Source of the DNA: Sphingobacterium deserti
Lineage (GTDB): Bacteria; Bacteroidota; Bacteroidia; Sphingobacteriales; Sphingobacteriaceae
NCBI RefSeq assembly: GCF_000757725.1
Contig: NZ_JJMU01000053.1
Location: 147,137 to 211,136, forward strand
DNA length: 64,000 bases
Reading direction: 5' to 3'
Of the stretch, positions 1 through 8,460 are shown piece by piece (within the stretch, counting starts at the first letter, position 1; every line of letters starts with the position of its first letter). Under the pieces are notes generated by a model. The model did not search any database. It was not told the DNA's origin and was given only the letters and a program-made list of their open reading frames with translations. A program made the position numbers and the translations under genes.

Positions 1-256
1 CCTTAGCCATCTTGGTTATCCACCGGTCAATCTCACCATTTGATTTTTCCGGAACATAAATAACACTGGCTAATTCTGACTTTGCCAATTCTGCAAGCAA
101 CCTGTCTTTTCCGTCCACAGGTATCCTGTAGATGAAAATGTAGGGCACTATTTTGTTAAAGACAATTTTTCCAGTGTTGGGTATTTGTTTGTGAATAGGA
201 TTCTTGTCTCTAATAGCTCGTAATACCTGTGGTAATACTTTATCCAGCGCTTCCAT
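1..256 (-). CDS. DUF1704 / QEGLA-motif protein, N-terminal part (cut by window edge)
   Basis: About 85 codons are readable on the minus strand from the ATG at 254-256 to the window edge. The protein begins MEALDKVLPQVLRAIRDKNP and continues with IVPYIFIYRIP, which is how DUF1704 proteins start (annotated as flavohaemoglobin expression-modulating QEGLA motif proteins, related to zinc metallo-carboxypeptidases). The zinc motif itself lies outside the window. Its start overlaps the end of the upstream amidohydrolase gene by 17 bp in another frame, so the two are translationally coupled. In Bacteroidota I recall this pairing as common. The family call rests on a short N-terminal stretch and on the neighbour. 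Confidence 0.6.
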   Translation of the reverse strand, partial: MEALDKVLPQVLRAIRDKNPIHKQIPNTGKIVFNKIVPYIFIYRIPVDGKDRLLAELAKSELASVIYVPEKSNGEIDRWITKMAK

Positions 257-1028
257 AACCGGGCATATTTTGTAAGCTCTTTAGCACATGTAACAAAAGT
301 TGTTTATAAGATTGAACCATCGGCATAAACGGAATTCCGGTCCATTCATCCATAAAATCTTTCCTGAATTCAATAGAGAGAACACAACCTTTGTCGCCAA
401 ATTTTTGCAGAATATGTTGCGCTAAATTGCCGCCTTTAAATTTTACATTTTCTCGAATGTCAATAGCTTGATCAATAATTTGCTGATTTTTGACACTTTC
501 CATCACACGGTCTATCACAGGGCGCCAGCGTTCCTGGTTGTAATGTGTACCTAAATTGATCTGCGGATTTGCCTCGGTGTCGACAAGCTCTTCAGGGTTC
601 AATCGCTTCGCATTATAGCTATGCAGGTCAAAAATAATGAAGTAGCCATGTCTTGCTATAGTCTCTTCTATCCAAGAATCAACTTGCTTGTACATGTTGC
701 TGTGATCTTCCTGTAGGGTGGCCACTAGGGTTGCGGGCGGCTGTTCTCGCCAAACTTCTAAGCCCCAAGCCAAAGCCGGCGTCAAGTAGATCGCCTCTTC
801 GATCTTCCTGTTAATGTCGAGTTGAAATCGCGATGTTCGCACGATAAACTGGTTGACGGGCAGTTCTGCCATGCTACCTGTATAGGGATCTTCTTCACGG
901 AGCTGTTCTGTATCTTCCAGCTGATAATAGGGAAGTAGGGCAGGATCTATATGGTGACCGTCATGGATAGCAAAAGCCCAAAACGGACTGTCTGTTTTTT
1001 TTATGTTATACTGAAAAAGTGTTGGCAT
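240..1028 (-). CDS. N-formylglutamate amidohydrolase family protein
   Basis: Family members hydrolyse N-formyl-L-glutamate or related N-acyl amino acids with a bound zinc. Visible family motifs are AIHDGHHIDP near the N-terminus, the R-x3-D-x-NR block (FQLDINRKIEE), DLHSYN, NVKFKGGNLAQHI and IEFRKDFMDEWTG. The open frame runs back to 1124, but that start is TTG directly behind a terminator. The ATG at 1028 gives 262 residues beginning MPTLFQYNIKK, which suits the family, so I chose it. No histidine-utilisation genes are nearby, so a role in Hut is not supported; the coupled DUF1704 gene suggests a peptide or gamma-glutamyl compound pathway instead (inference). Confidence 0.85.
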   Translation of the reverse strand: MPTLFQYNIKKTDSPFWAFAIHDGHHIDPALLPYYQLEDTEQLREEDPYTGSMAELPVNQFIVRTSRFQLDINRKIEEAIYLTPALAWGLEVWREQPPATLVATLQEDHSNMYKQVDSWIEETIARHGYFIIFDLHSYNAKRLNPEELVDTEANPQINLGTHYNQERWRPVIDRVMESVKNQQIIDQAIDIRENVKFKGGNLAQHILQKFGDKGCVLSIEFRKDFMDEWTGIPFMPMVQSYKQLLLHVLKSLQNMPGYGSAG

Positions 1029-1149
1029 AAAGTATGAGATTGCTTTCAGTATGTATAACGTGGGAGTAGATAAATAGTTTGCCAGCTTTGCGGAAGGAAC
1101 AGGCCTCGCGGCCTTCTGCAACAAAGGTTCAGGTTGCCAATACGTGTCA

Positions 1150-1190
1150 TTTAAAAAGGCTTATCGCGCATAGCGGTAAGCCTTTTTAAA
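1150..1190. terminator. Bidirectional intrinsic terminator
   Basis: Perfect 14-bp arms TTTAAAAAGGCTTA (1150-1163) and TAAGCCTTTTTAAA (1177-1190) with a GC-rich loop and T-runs on both sides. It ends the FMN reductase transcript on the minus strand and separates it from the amidohydrolase, whose own promoter must therefore lie between 1030 and 1150. Confidence 0.8.
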
Positions 1191-1217
1191 TGTTTTATAT
1201 AAACCTCAGCGGTAGGC

Positions 1218-1769
1218 TTAAAACTTGTTGACAAAGGCCGTATAGGCCGTCAACACGTCGCTTAAAAATTTAGCGCTGTCCTCCTTTATTAGTTTGCCAT
1301 CCTCGTCAAAAAGGTTTTGCACATTAGCAATGTAAACCTCTGGTTGCTGCAGTGTTGGCATGTTTAAGAAGACAAGAGATTGGCGAAGGTGATGATTGGC
1401 ACCAAAGCCACTTACGTTGCTAATAGACGACGAAACGACGAGGGCGGGCTTGCCATCCCAGCTGCTTTGACCGTAAGGCCGTGAGGCAACATCAAGTGCG
1501 TTCTTGAGCACACCGGGAACAGAGCGGTTGTACTCCGGAGTAATGAAAATAACGCCGTCAAAAGATTTGATTTTTTCCCGAAAAGGCTGGTAGCTTGCTG
1601 GGCTTCCATCTTCATCAAAGTCTTGATTGTAATGTTCGAGCTGACCAATTTCGACTAGCTCCAAGCTGTAGCCCTCTGGAGCATTTTCAATGAAGTGATG
1701 CGCTATCTTTTTGCTAAAAGATCCGCGTCTTAGCGATCCGACGAGGATACCTATTTTTTTGTCTGCCAT
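1218..1769 (-). CDS. NADPH-dependent FMN reductase family protein
   Basis: A cytoplasmic flavodoxin-like reductase of 183 residues (NAD(P)H:quinone/azo/chromate reductase group). The N-terminal beta strand and phosphate loop are GILVGSLRRGSFSKK, which binds the FMN phosphate. The second FMN segment is TPEYNRSVPGVLKNALD, and SSSISNVSGFGANHHLR follows the third strand. Length and motif order match the family. The gene stands alone between a terminator and the DUF4342 operon. A TTAATTTG element upstream (about 1815) may be its -7 box. The physiological substrate cannot be told from sequence. Confidence 0.9.
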   Translation of the reverse strand: MADKKIGILVGSLRRGSFSKKIAHHFIENAPEGYSLELVEIGQLEHYNQDFDEDGSPASYQPFREKIKSFDGVIFITPEYNRSVPGVLKNALDVASRPYGQSSWDGKPALVVSSSISNVSGFGANHHLRQSLVFLNMPTLQQPEVYIANVQNLFDEDGKLIKEDSAKFLSDVLTAYTAFVNKF

Positions 1770-1883
1770 AATATTTTCGTTTTTTGGATATTAGAAAAAC
1801 AACGGTAGGCAAATTAAGTTTTTTGACGGGTGGCAATAAAAATGAGGAACGGCTTTTGGCTATTCCTCATTTTTAGATTGCTG

Positions 1884-2186
1884 TTATCTTACTTCGATAA
1901 CCTTTCGTTCCGAATTGCCTTCGCTATCGGATGGCGGTGGCGTATCGTCTTTCTTTTTCTCTACTGTGATTTTACATTCTGTCAATAGTGCGGCGAGGGC
2001 ACCTACGGCAGCAAATATCGGGGCGAAAACCACGCCGACGACACCTAAAGTGACGGGAAAGCTCATTATTTCTTTTCCAGATTTATCTGAAATACTAATT
2101 TTGGTAACATTCCCTTCGGCAATAATCTCCTTAATCTTCTTCAGAAGGTTCTCACCATTTACGAAAAAAGTTTCTTTGATTGACAT
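1884..2186 (-). CDS. DUF4342 domain protein
   Basis: A 100-residue protein. Residues 1-50 form the DUF4342 core (ENLLKKIKEIIAEGNVTKI, then IMSFPVTLGVVGVVFAPIFA), followed by one hydrophobic segment (about 44-68) and a charged tail KKKDDTPPPSDSEGN. DUF4342 has no assigned function that I know. It is the last gene of a likely operon with the DUF4407 membrane protein (53 bp upstream) and a soluble unknown. The single membrane segment suggests it sits in the inner membrane, perhaps with the DUF4407 protein (inference). Confidence 0.8.
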   Translation of the reverse strand: MSIKETFFVNGENLLKKIKEIIAEGNVTKISISDKSGKEIMSFPVTLGVVGVVFAPIFAAVGALAALLTECKITVEKKKDDTPPPSDSEGNSERKVIEVR

Positions 2187-2239
2187 AGTATTTTGTTTTT
2201 AAGGGTTTTAATAATACAACAATTTGATAGGATCCTTGT

Positions 2240-3193
2240 TTAGGGTAAGCGCAGTTTTTCGAGCATTTGCATACGAATGTTTGTCTGATGCTGGAGAAGT
2301 TTATCATAGTCTGATTCCTTATCCGTAAGCTTCATAACCAGAACAAAGAGCTCGATAGCCAAGAAAAACAGCATAAACAGTAAATATACGAATATTCCTA
2401 TTTTTGAGGAAGTTACCACATCATGCAAAAGCGTTAGCTCATCTAAAAAGCCGGTCGATGCTTTCAATTCCTTCTCTTTCCTTTCCTTGATTGTGGTAAT
2501 GGATGCTGCAAGCTCAAATTTCTTGGTTTGCAGGGTTTCTATCTGCTTATGCAGCTGTTCCATCTCCAACTTTTTTGGATTTTCCATGACCGATCTATTG
2601 GTGGACCGCGTGCTATTAAGCTCTTTCCCTGTATTATCTTTGGTTACACTGTTGTTGGTGTATGTCGTGACAATGACGGGGTTCTTTTTAAGATCCAAAC
2701 TGACAGCATCATATTTTTTGGTTGCAGCCGCTATCATGGTATCCAAGTCCGCAATTTGCTTTTGCAAGTCGTCTTCAGATTGCTTGACGGCCAGTTTAAC
2801 GCGCTGATCCATGACTTGCGCTTTGCGTAGCTCGATGTCGTCCTTAAACGTGATCTGATCCATGATAAAGGCGCCCAGAATAGACATCACCACAGCGAGC
2901 AAGATGCGGAAGCCACTAGACCAAGCACTGACCTTTGTCGAAAGAATGATGATCCGTTCGATCTGGATAATGACAAAAGCCATTAGTAATCCGCCGATTA
3001 TTCCACCAATGAGCGACAAGTGTAAGTAGCGGGTAGCAAAACTAAAACCAATAAAAATCCACACCAGTACAATTAGTAACATGGCAGAAGTATATTTTTT
3101 GACATTCTTCGCGGATTGTTCGCTGGAGTTTCTAACTAAGTTATAGTTAAAACCGGTCAGGAAGCATCCGAATTTAAGCCACCAATCTTTCAT
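2240..3193 (-). CDS. DUF4407 multi-span membrane protein with periplasmic coiled coil
   Basis: 317 residues. Three N-terminal hydrophobic segments (about 34-55, 60-82, 95-112) are followed by a long charged helical region (about 115-235, rich in K/E/Q with heptad-like spacing, for example DLQKQIADLDTMIAAATKK) and a final membrane segment (about 265-288). This arrangement is that of DUF4407 proteins of Bacteroidota; the function is unknown. The Asp in AFIMDQITFKDD lies right after the third segment. The gene starts 3 bp after the upstream gene stops, so translation is probably coupled. Confidence 0.85.
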   Translation of the reverse strand: MKDWWLKFGCFLTGFNYNLVRNSSEQSAKNVKKYTSAMLLIVLVWIFIGFSFATRYLHLSLIGGIIGGLLMAFVIIQIERIIILSTKVSAWSSGFRILLAVVMSILGAFIMDQITFKDDIELRKAQVMDQRVKLAVKQSEDDLQKQIADLDTMIAAATKKYDAVSLDLKKNPVIVTTYTNNSVTKDNTGKELNSTRSTNRSVMENPKKLEMEQLHKQIETLQTKKFELAASITTIKERKEKELKASTGFLDELTLLHDVVTSSKIGIFVYLLFMLFFLAIELFVLVMKLTDKESDYDKLLQHQTNIRMQMLEKLRLP

Positions 3194-3196
3194 TTT

Positions 3197-3739
3197 CTAG
3201 AATTTTTTTGATAGTAAATAGGTTTGTGTAATCGAAGCCATGCCTTTCATAAAACCGCGTTTGTACGCCAAAATAGCGCGTTCGCAAAATCCTGAATCGC
3301 TTTGTAATGAATGCTCAAATTCCTGCACCTTGTCCATATGGGCTTTTAAATCTGTTTGCTTAATTTTCAGTTCGTCCACCAAGTCTATCAGTCCTGCCCG
3401 CCCACGTGAATGTATATGAAATTCAATGTCTTTCATCAGCGACTCGTGGTATGTTTTTATTTGATGCACCAAGATTTCCAAGTCATATTTTATAAGCCGG
3501 ATGTTATCGTTTTTATAACCCTCATCCGGACTGACCAACGCATCGTCGAATCCCCGCTTTTCAAAATCCTGTTGTAGGTAGGCGTAGATCAGAAATATTC
3601 CTTGCTGATCGTGTATGGAGGCCCCGTTCAGCTGGCTATTGTCAACGCTTATCTGCTTTGAGCTTTCAGGTAGTGCTACCGTCTTCGCATCTACCTGCGT
3701 GGTAGGCTCATTTTTCTTAAATCGTGTAAACCAACCCAT
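3197..3739 (-). CDS. Hypothetical soluble protein, first gene of the DUF4407 operon
   Basis: I do not recognise this family. The frame is open to 3874, but the ATG at 3739 (MGWFTRFKKNEPTTQ) lies 16 bases past a good -7 box (3755-3762) and has GGGAAA just upstream, so I take 180 residues. A low-complexity N-terminal 40 residues is followed by an alpha-helical body (DLEILVHQIKTYHESLMKDIEFH, DLVDELKIKQTDLKAHMDKVQEFE, shown here in parts) with no signal peptide or membrane segment. It is probably a cytoplasmic partner of the two membrane proteins encoded 3 bp and about 1 kb downstream (inference from operon only). Confidence 0.6.
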   Translation of the reverse strand: MGWFTRFKKNEPTTQVDAKTVALPESSKQISVDNSQLNGASIHDQQGIFLIYAYLQQDFEKRGFDDALVSPDEGYKNDNIRLIKYDLEILVHQIKTYHESLMKDIEFHIHSRGRAGLIDLVDELKIKQTDLKAHMDKVQEFEHSLQSDSGFCERAILAYKRGFMKGMASITQTYLLSKKF

Positions 3740-3754
3740 TTTCCCTATTTTTTT

Positions 3755-3762
3755 CAAATGTA
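3755..3762 (-). promoter_or_regulatory. Candidate -7 box TACATTTG of the DUF4407 operon
   Basis: TACATTTG fits the Bacteroidota TAnnTTTG consensus and lies 15 bp before the chosen ATG at 3739. No clear -33 TTTG is visible at the usual distance. It supports the shorter start of the first operon gene. Confidence 0.45.
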
Positions 3763-3904
3763 CCAGCCTACCGCGCGACGCGCTAGTGCTTTTAGGCGAG
3801 CATTGCCAAATAGTAGGCGAAAGCCCGAAGATCGTCGGTAAAAAAAATACATCACCTGTAACAAAACGAAGCAAATGTCTACTTATAAAAAAAAACTACA
3901 GACC

Positions 3905-4789
3905 ATGAGTTTACAGATAACCGGATTAACGAAGACATACAAGAATGGCGTTAAGGCGCTGGATAACATTAACCTCGAGATAGGCAAGGGAATGTTCGGA
4001 CTATTGGGACCCAATGGCGCTGGAAAATCGTCCTTGATGCGTACCATCGCGACCTTACAACAGCCAGATAGCGGCAGTATTATATTTCGGGATATTGACA
4101 TCTTAAAAGATAAGATGAGCTTGCGCAAGGTGCTTGGGTACTTACCACAGGAGTTCGGCGTGTATCCCAATATATCGGCGCAGGAACTGCTCGATTACTT
4201 TGCCCAGCTCAAAGGAATTACAAGTAAGCTAGACCGGAAAAAAATTATTCAGGAAGTGCTTGAAATCACCAATCTATTTGATGTACGGGATAAAAGTGTG
4301 AGCGGTTATTCCGGCGGAATGAAGCAACGTTTTGGTATTGCGCAATTATTGCTCAATCGGCCACAGTTGATTATTGTCGACGAACCAACAGCTGGATTGG
4401 ATCCGGCGGAGCGACAACGTTTCCTCAACGTATTGCGTGAGACTGGTACGGACAATACAGTGCTTTTCTCCACCCACATTGTGGATGATGTACGTGAGCT
4501 GTGCCATGAGCTGGCCATATTAAATGGGGGCAAAGTGTTGTATCGTGGTACCGCGCAGCATGGCGAAGATAGCCTTGCTGGCAAAATCTGGACAAAAACC
4601 ATAGCACGTGGAGACTTCGAAGTGGAAAGCAAGCTGTACAATATCATTTCATCCAATTATAACCCTGATAATTCTTTAAATATCCGGATGTATAGCGAGC
4701 AGCGTCCAGATGAATCCGTGCGCGAAGTGAAGCCAATATTAGAAGATGTATATTTTGTAAACCTGAAGAAAGAAGCGCAGCATGTTTAG
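3905..4789 (+). CDS. ABC transporter ATP-binding protein
   Basis: A nucleotide-binding subunit. Walker A is GLLGPNGAGKSS, the Q-loop lies in YLPQEFGVYP, the signature is YSGGMKQR, Walker B is LIIVDEPTAGLDP and the H-loop is LFSTHIVDD. The C-terminal 80 residues form an extra domain after the ATPase core. The frame opens at 3875, but the ATG at 3905 (MSLQITGLTKTYKNG) matches where the family begins. Its last 8 bp overlap the permease/peptidase gene, so the two are a unit: this protein powers the ABC-2 type membrane part of the next product. The exported substrate is unknown. Confidence 0.93.
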   Translation: MSLQITGLTKTYKNGVKALDNINLEIGKGMFGLLGPNGAGKSSLMRTIATLQQPDSGSIIFRDIDILKDKMSLRKVLGYLPQEFGVYPNISAQELLDYFAQLKGITSKLDRKKIIQEVLEITNLFDVRDKSVSGYSGGMKQRFGIAQLLLNRPQLIIVDEPTAGLDPAERQRFLNVLRETGTDNTVLFSTHIVDDVRELCHELAILNGGKVLYRGTAQHGEDSLAGKIWTKTIARGDFEVESKLYNIISSNYNPDNSLNIRMYSEQRPDESVREVKPILEDVYFVNLKKEAQHV

Positions 4790-7700
4790 TTCGATTTTTT
4801 TGTTTGAGCTGAAGCGGTGGATTAAGAATCCAGCGTTTTACATCTACGGTGCGCTATTTTTCGCTTTCGCGCTATTTAGCATGAGTGCTAGCCTGGGTGT
4901 GTTTGATCAGGCTACAGCTACCACCTCCAATCCGGTCTACGCAAACTCGCCACAAAGTGTGAGCGGTATGCTTAATGCTTTGTCTATTTTCGTATACTTT
5001 GTGCTTCCCACGATCGTCGGCGGCTCGATCTACCGGGATTTTAGATACAATGTACATCATGTCCTTTTTTCGTATTCACTGGATAAGGCGTCTTACCTTT
5101 CTGCGAAATTCCTGAGCTCACTCTGCGTCACGATTCTTATTGTCTGCACGACGACCTTCGGTTTTCTGGGTGCGCAGTTTCTGCCCAATGTCAACCCCGA
5201 TCTATTGGGGCCTAACCACCTTTGGTCTTATCTGCAGGCTTATTTTTATTTTGTTATTCCCAATTTGATCCTATTCGGAGCCATTGTTTTTGCGCTCGTT
5301 ACATATACGCGCAATATCTACATCGGCTTTATTTTTATCATTTTCCTATTCGTACTTGATGCTTTTCTGGGCCAGCTGCGAAGCAATATGGACAATGAGT
5401 TTTTAGCATCATTAATCGATCCATTTGGTTTTGAAGCTATGCGTTTCGAAACGAAATATTGGACGGTGGACGAGCAAAACTTTCGAAATATTCCTTTTAA
5501 GGGAGCCGTTTTATACAATCGTCTTATTTGGTTAGGGTTGGGGCTGTTCGTCCTTGCGATGGTTTACCTGAATTTTAACTTCTCGCAGTCGGGTGTACAA
5601 ATAGGGAAAACAAAGCCAGGTAAACGCGTGACCAAAAATAATTTCGGTAGCATTATGCGCGTCGACTTACCTAAGGTGAATCTCGATTTCTCCTTCTTAT
5701 CCTACCTTAAGACTGCCTGGCGTCTATCGCATTACGATTTTCGGTATATTGTGCGGAACTGGATATTCATTATCATGATGATCTTCGCGATATTGCTCGT
5801 TGCTTTTATGGCATCTTCGGCGGGGCAGCTCTACGGAACGGAGACCTATCCCGTCACCTGGAAGATGCTTAAAGACACCAGCAGCATTTACAGTTTCTTC
5901 CTGACCTTGATCATCTACCTCTTTTCCGGGCTATTGGTGCAGCGTGCTAGCCTGGCGAATATGCACCTGGTCGTGGATGCAACGGCGGTGCCTAACTGGA
6001 CGTTGTTCCTCTCCAAATTTATTGCCATGATCAAGATTGCGTGCTTGGTGCAGCTAATTAGTATGTTGACCGGGATTGGCTATCAGCTAGCACAAGGTTA
6101 TTTCAATTTGGAACTAGGGCATTATATCTATGAGCTTTTCGTGCTCGACTTCCTGAATTACATCATCCTTATTCTATTTGCGCTCTTTATTCATTCGTTC
6201 TTCAAAAATTACTACGTTGGTTTTTTTGTAGCCTTAGTTCTCGTGATCGCCGTTCCCCTTTTGAGCAAAGTGGGCATCGAGCAAGATGTTTTTAAATTTA
6301 ATCAGGGGCCTAGTTATAGTTTTTCGGATATGAACGGCTACGGTGATGTACGGCATTACATCTGGTACAAGGTTTATTGGCTACTCTTTGTGCTGTTCCT
6401 TAGTGGTATTACGTTGCTGTTTTGGCGGCGAGGCATTATCTCCGATGTGAAAGACCGTCTGCGTACAGCTAAAACGCGGTTGACGACCGCTATTTATATC
6501 CCGAGTGCTGTGGCTTTAATTGCTTTCGCTGTATTGGGTTTTGCCATCTACAGGCAAAATAACGTTGTTGAACGCTATGTATCCGCCAAAGAAAAAGAGC
6601 AGGAACAGGTAGACTACGAGAAGAAATATAAGATCTACGATGGGCGTCCGCAGCCACGTATTGTGGGGGTAAAGGTAAACTTGGATATTTATGCGGCAGA
6701 CCGTAATTTCTTGGCGCAGGTCAATTATGTATTGAAGAACAAAACGGATGTACAGATCGATTCTATCTTTATCAACTATAATGATATGGTGGATTCTGTG
6801 CACATCGGCGGGGCAAAACGCGTGCTGAAAGACAGCCTAGCTGGTTTCGATATTTATGCTTTACATGCACCTTTGTTGCCCGGAGATAGCATTGCGATGT
6901 TTGCTCAAGTGAAAAACATGCCGAATAACTTTTTATATGATCGGTCACCAATTTTAAGTAACGGCACGTTTATCAATAATGGCTATTTTCCGAACATCGG
7001 TTATCAAGATCGCGTTGAGCTGGTCGACAATGATGTGCGGAAGAAATATGGCCTTCCTAATCGCGACAGGATGGCCGAGCCGACTGATAGTAGGGCGCGG
7101 CAGAATACCTATATCGCAAATGATTCCGATTGGATTCGATTTGAAGCCACCTTGAGTACAGACGCTGACCAAACTGCGATTGCGCCGGGTATATTGCAAA
7201 GAGAATGGGAAGACAAGGGGCGTCGCTACTTTCATTACAAGATGGATCAGAAAATGCTAAATTTCTATTCGTTTATTTCTGCGCGGTATGCGGTCAAGAA
7301 AGAGCGTTGGCAAAATATCAATCTAGAGATTTATTACCACGATGGGCATACCTATAATCTTGATCGCATGATGGCTTCCATGAAGAAATCGCTGGATTAC
7401 TATGGCCGTTCGTTTAGTCCCTACCAGTTTACCCAAATGCGTGTTATTGAGTTCCCGGTTACGCACGGCACGTTCGCGCAGGCTTTTGCAAATACAGTGC
7501 CTTTTTCAGAAGGCATTGGCTTCATTGCCAAAGTGGATGACGAGAACCCAGATGCGGTGGACTATCCATACAACGTGATCTCGCATGAGCTCGCGCACCA
7601 GTGGTGGGCGCATCAAGTGATCGGTGCAAATGTGAAAGGCTCTACCATGCTTTCTGAATCGATGGCGGAATACAGCTCCCTTAAAGTGTTAGAAAAAACC

Positions 7701-8423
7701 TATGGCCACACCCAGATGCGCAAGTTTCTCAAAGAGTCGTTGGATAGCTATTTAAAGGGCCGGGGCGGCGAGCAGTTTAAGGAAAATCCGCTGATACGAA
7801 ATGAAAATCAGCAATATATACATTACAACAAAGGGGCTGTGGTTATGTACGCCATGAGCGACTTTATGGGTGAGACGGCGTTCAATAACTTTCTAAAAGA
7901 ATATGTTGGCCGTGTTGCTTTTCAAGAAGCACCATACACCAACTCCTTAGAATTTGTATCCCTGCTTAAACAGCATACGCCAGATTCGTTGCAATACCTA
8001 ATTAAAGATATGTACGAGACAATTACACTCTATGATAATGATGTGCAGGAGGCCTCTTACAAGAAATTGGCCGACGGCAAGTATCAGGTGGATATCAGGT
8101 TCAAAGTGCAAAAATATAGAACCAATGAAAAGGGTAAGCGCACCTATGCAAACGAGCAAGGACAATTGCTTAAGGAAAAAGTAGCGGGTAAAGAAATATC
8201 CTCGCTGCCGCTTCAGGATTATGTGGAGATTGGCGTATTCGGGAAGCGCAAAAAGCAAGGAGCACACGAGGTCGATCATGAGCTCTATCTTGCCAAACAT
8301 AAAGTGTCTAATGTCGATAATAAAGTTTCCATCATCGTGTCCGAGATACCTACTGAGGTAGGTGTGGATCCGTATAATAAGTTGATTGATACAAATTCTG
8401 ACGATAATAGGAAGAGTCTATAA
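4782..8423 (+). CDS. ABC-2 type permease fused to M1-family aminopeptidase
   Basis: 1213 residues. Residues 1-570 hold about twelve membrane spans in two ABC-2-like halves, each beginning with a cytoplasmic helix (FLFELKRWIKNP; WRLSHYDFRYIVRNW). After a last span near 575-595 comes a periplasmic M1-type domain with the zinc site HELAHQWW (His935, Glu936, His939) and the third ligand Glu959 in MLSESMAEY. The spacing is HEXXH-X19-E, one residue longer than the usual X18, and no GxMEN exopeptidase motif is seen (the equivalent stretch is PFSEGIGFI). The fusion type is known in Bacteroidota; it probably couples export or lipoprotein-like extraction to peptide trimming (inference). Confidence 0.92.
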   Translation: MFSSIFLFELKRWIKNPAFYIYGALFFAFALFSMSASLGVFDQATATTSNPVYANSPQSVSGMLNALSIFVYFVLPTIVGGSIYRDFRYNVHHVLFSYSLDKASYLSAKFLSSLCVTILIVCTTTFGFLGAQFLPNVNPDLLGPNHLWSYLQAYFYFVIPNLILFGAIVFALVTYTRNIYIGFIFIIFLFVLDAFLGQLRSNMDNEFLASLIDPFGFEAMRFETKYWTVDEQNFRNIPFKGAVLYNRLIWLGLGLFVLAMVYLNFNFSQSGVQIGKTKPGKRVTKNNFGSIMRVDLPKVNLDFSFLSYLKTAWRLSHYDFRYIVRNWIFIIMMIFAILLVAFMASSAGQLYGTETYPVTWKMLKDTSSIYSFFLTLIIYLFSGLLVQRASLANMHLVVDATAVPNWTLFLSKFIAMIKIACLVQLISMLTGIGYQLAQGYFNLELGHYIYELFVLDFLNYIILILFALFIHSFFKNYYVGFFVALVLVIAVPLLSKVGIEQDVFKFNQGPSYSFSDMNGYGDVRHYIWYKVYWLLFVLFLSGITLLFWRRGIISDVKDRLRTAKTRLTTAIYIPSAVALIAFAVLGFAIYRQNNVVERYVSAKEKEQEQVDYEKKYKIYDGRPQPRIVGVKVNLDIYAADRNFLAQVNYVLKNKTDVQIDSIFINYNDMVDSVHIGGAKRVLKDSLAGFDIYALHAPLLPGDSIAMFAQVKNMPNNFLYDRSPILSNGTFINNGYFPNIGYQDRVELVDNDVRKKYGLPNRDRMAEPTDSRARQNTYIANDSDWIRFEATLSTDADQTAIAPGILQREWEDKGRRYFHYKMDQKMLNFYSFISARYAVKKERWQNINLEIYYHDGHTYNLDRMMASMKKSLDYYGRSFSPYQFTQMRVIEFPVTHGTFAQAFANTVPFSEGIGFIAKVDDENPDAVDYPYNVISHELAHQWWAHQVIGANVKGSTMLSESMAEYSSLKVLEKTYGHTQMRKFLKESLDSYLKGRGGEQFKENPLIRNENQQYIHYNKGAVVMYAMSDFMGETAFNNFLKEYVGRVAFQEAPYTNSLEFVSLLKQHTPDSLQYLIKDMYETITLYDNDVQEASYKKLADGKYQVDIRFKVQKYRTNEKGKRTYANEQGQLLKEKVAGKEISSLPLQDYVEIGVFGKRKKQGAHEVDHELYLAKHKVSNVDNKVSIIVSEIPTEVGVDPYNKLIDTNSDDNRKSL

Positions 8424-8460
8424 CAAAGAAAGCGGAGCTTAAGCTCCGCTTTCTTTGTTA
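8421..8460. terminator. 40-bp perfect palindromic terminator containing both stop codons
   Basis: The stretch from TAACAAAGAAAGCGGAGC to its exact complement GCTCCGCTTTCTTTGTTA is a perfect inverted repeat with a TTAA centre. The first three bases (8421-8423) are the TAA stop of the permease/peptidase gene, and the last three, read on the minus strand, are the TAA stop of the convergent receptor gene (8458-8460). T-runs occur on both strands, so it should work in both directions. Confidence 0.9.

Noticed and set aside
2487..2830. Plus-strand frames of about 100 codons
   Set aside because: Antisense to the coiled-coil part of the DUF4407 gene; no ribosome site or family match.
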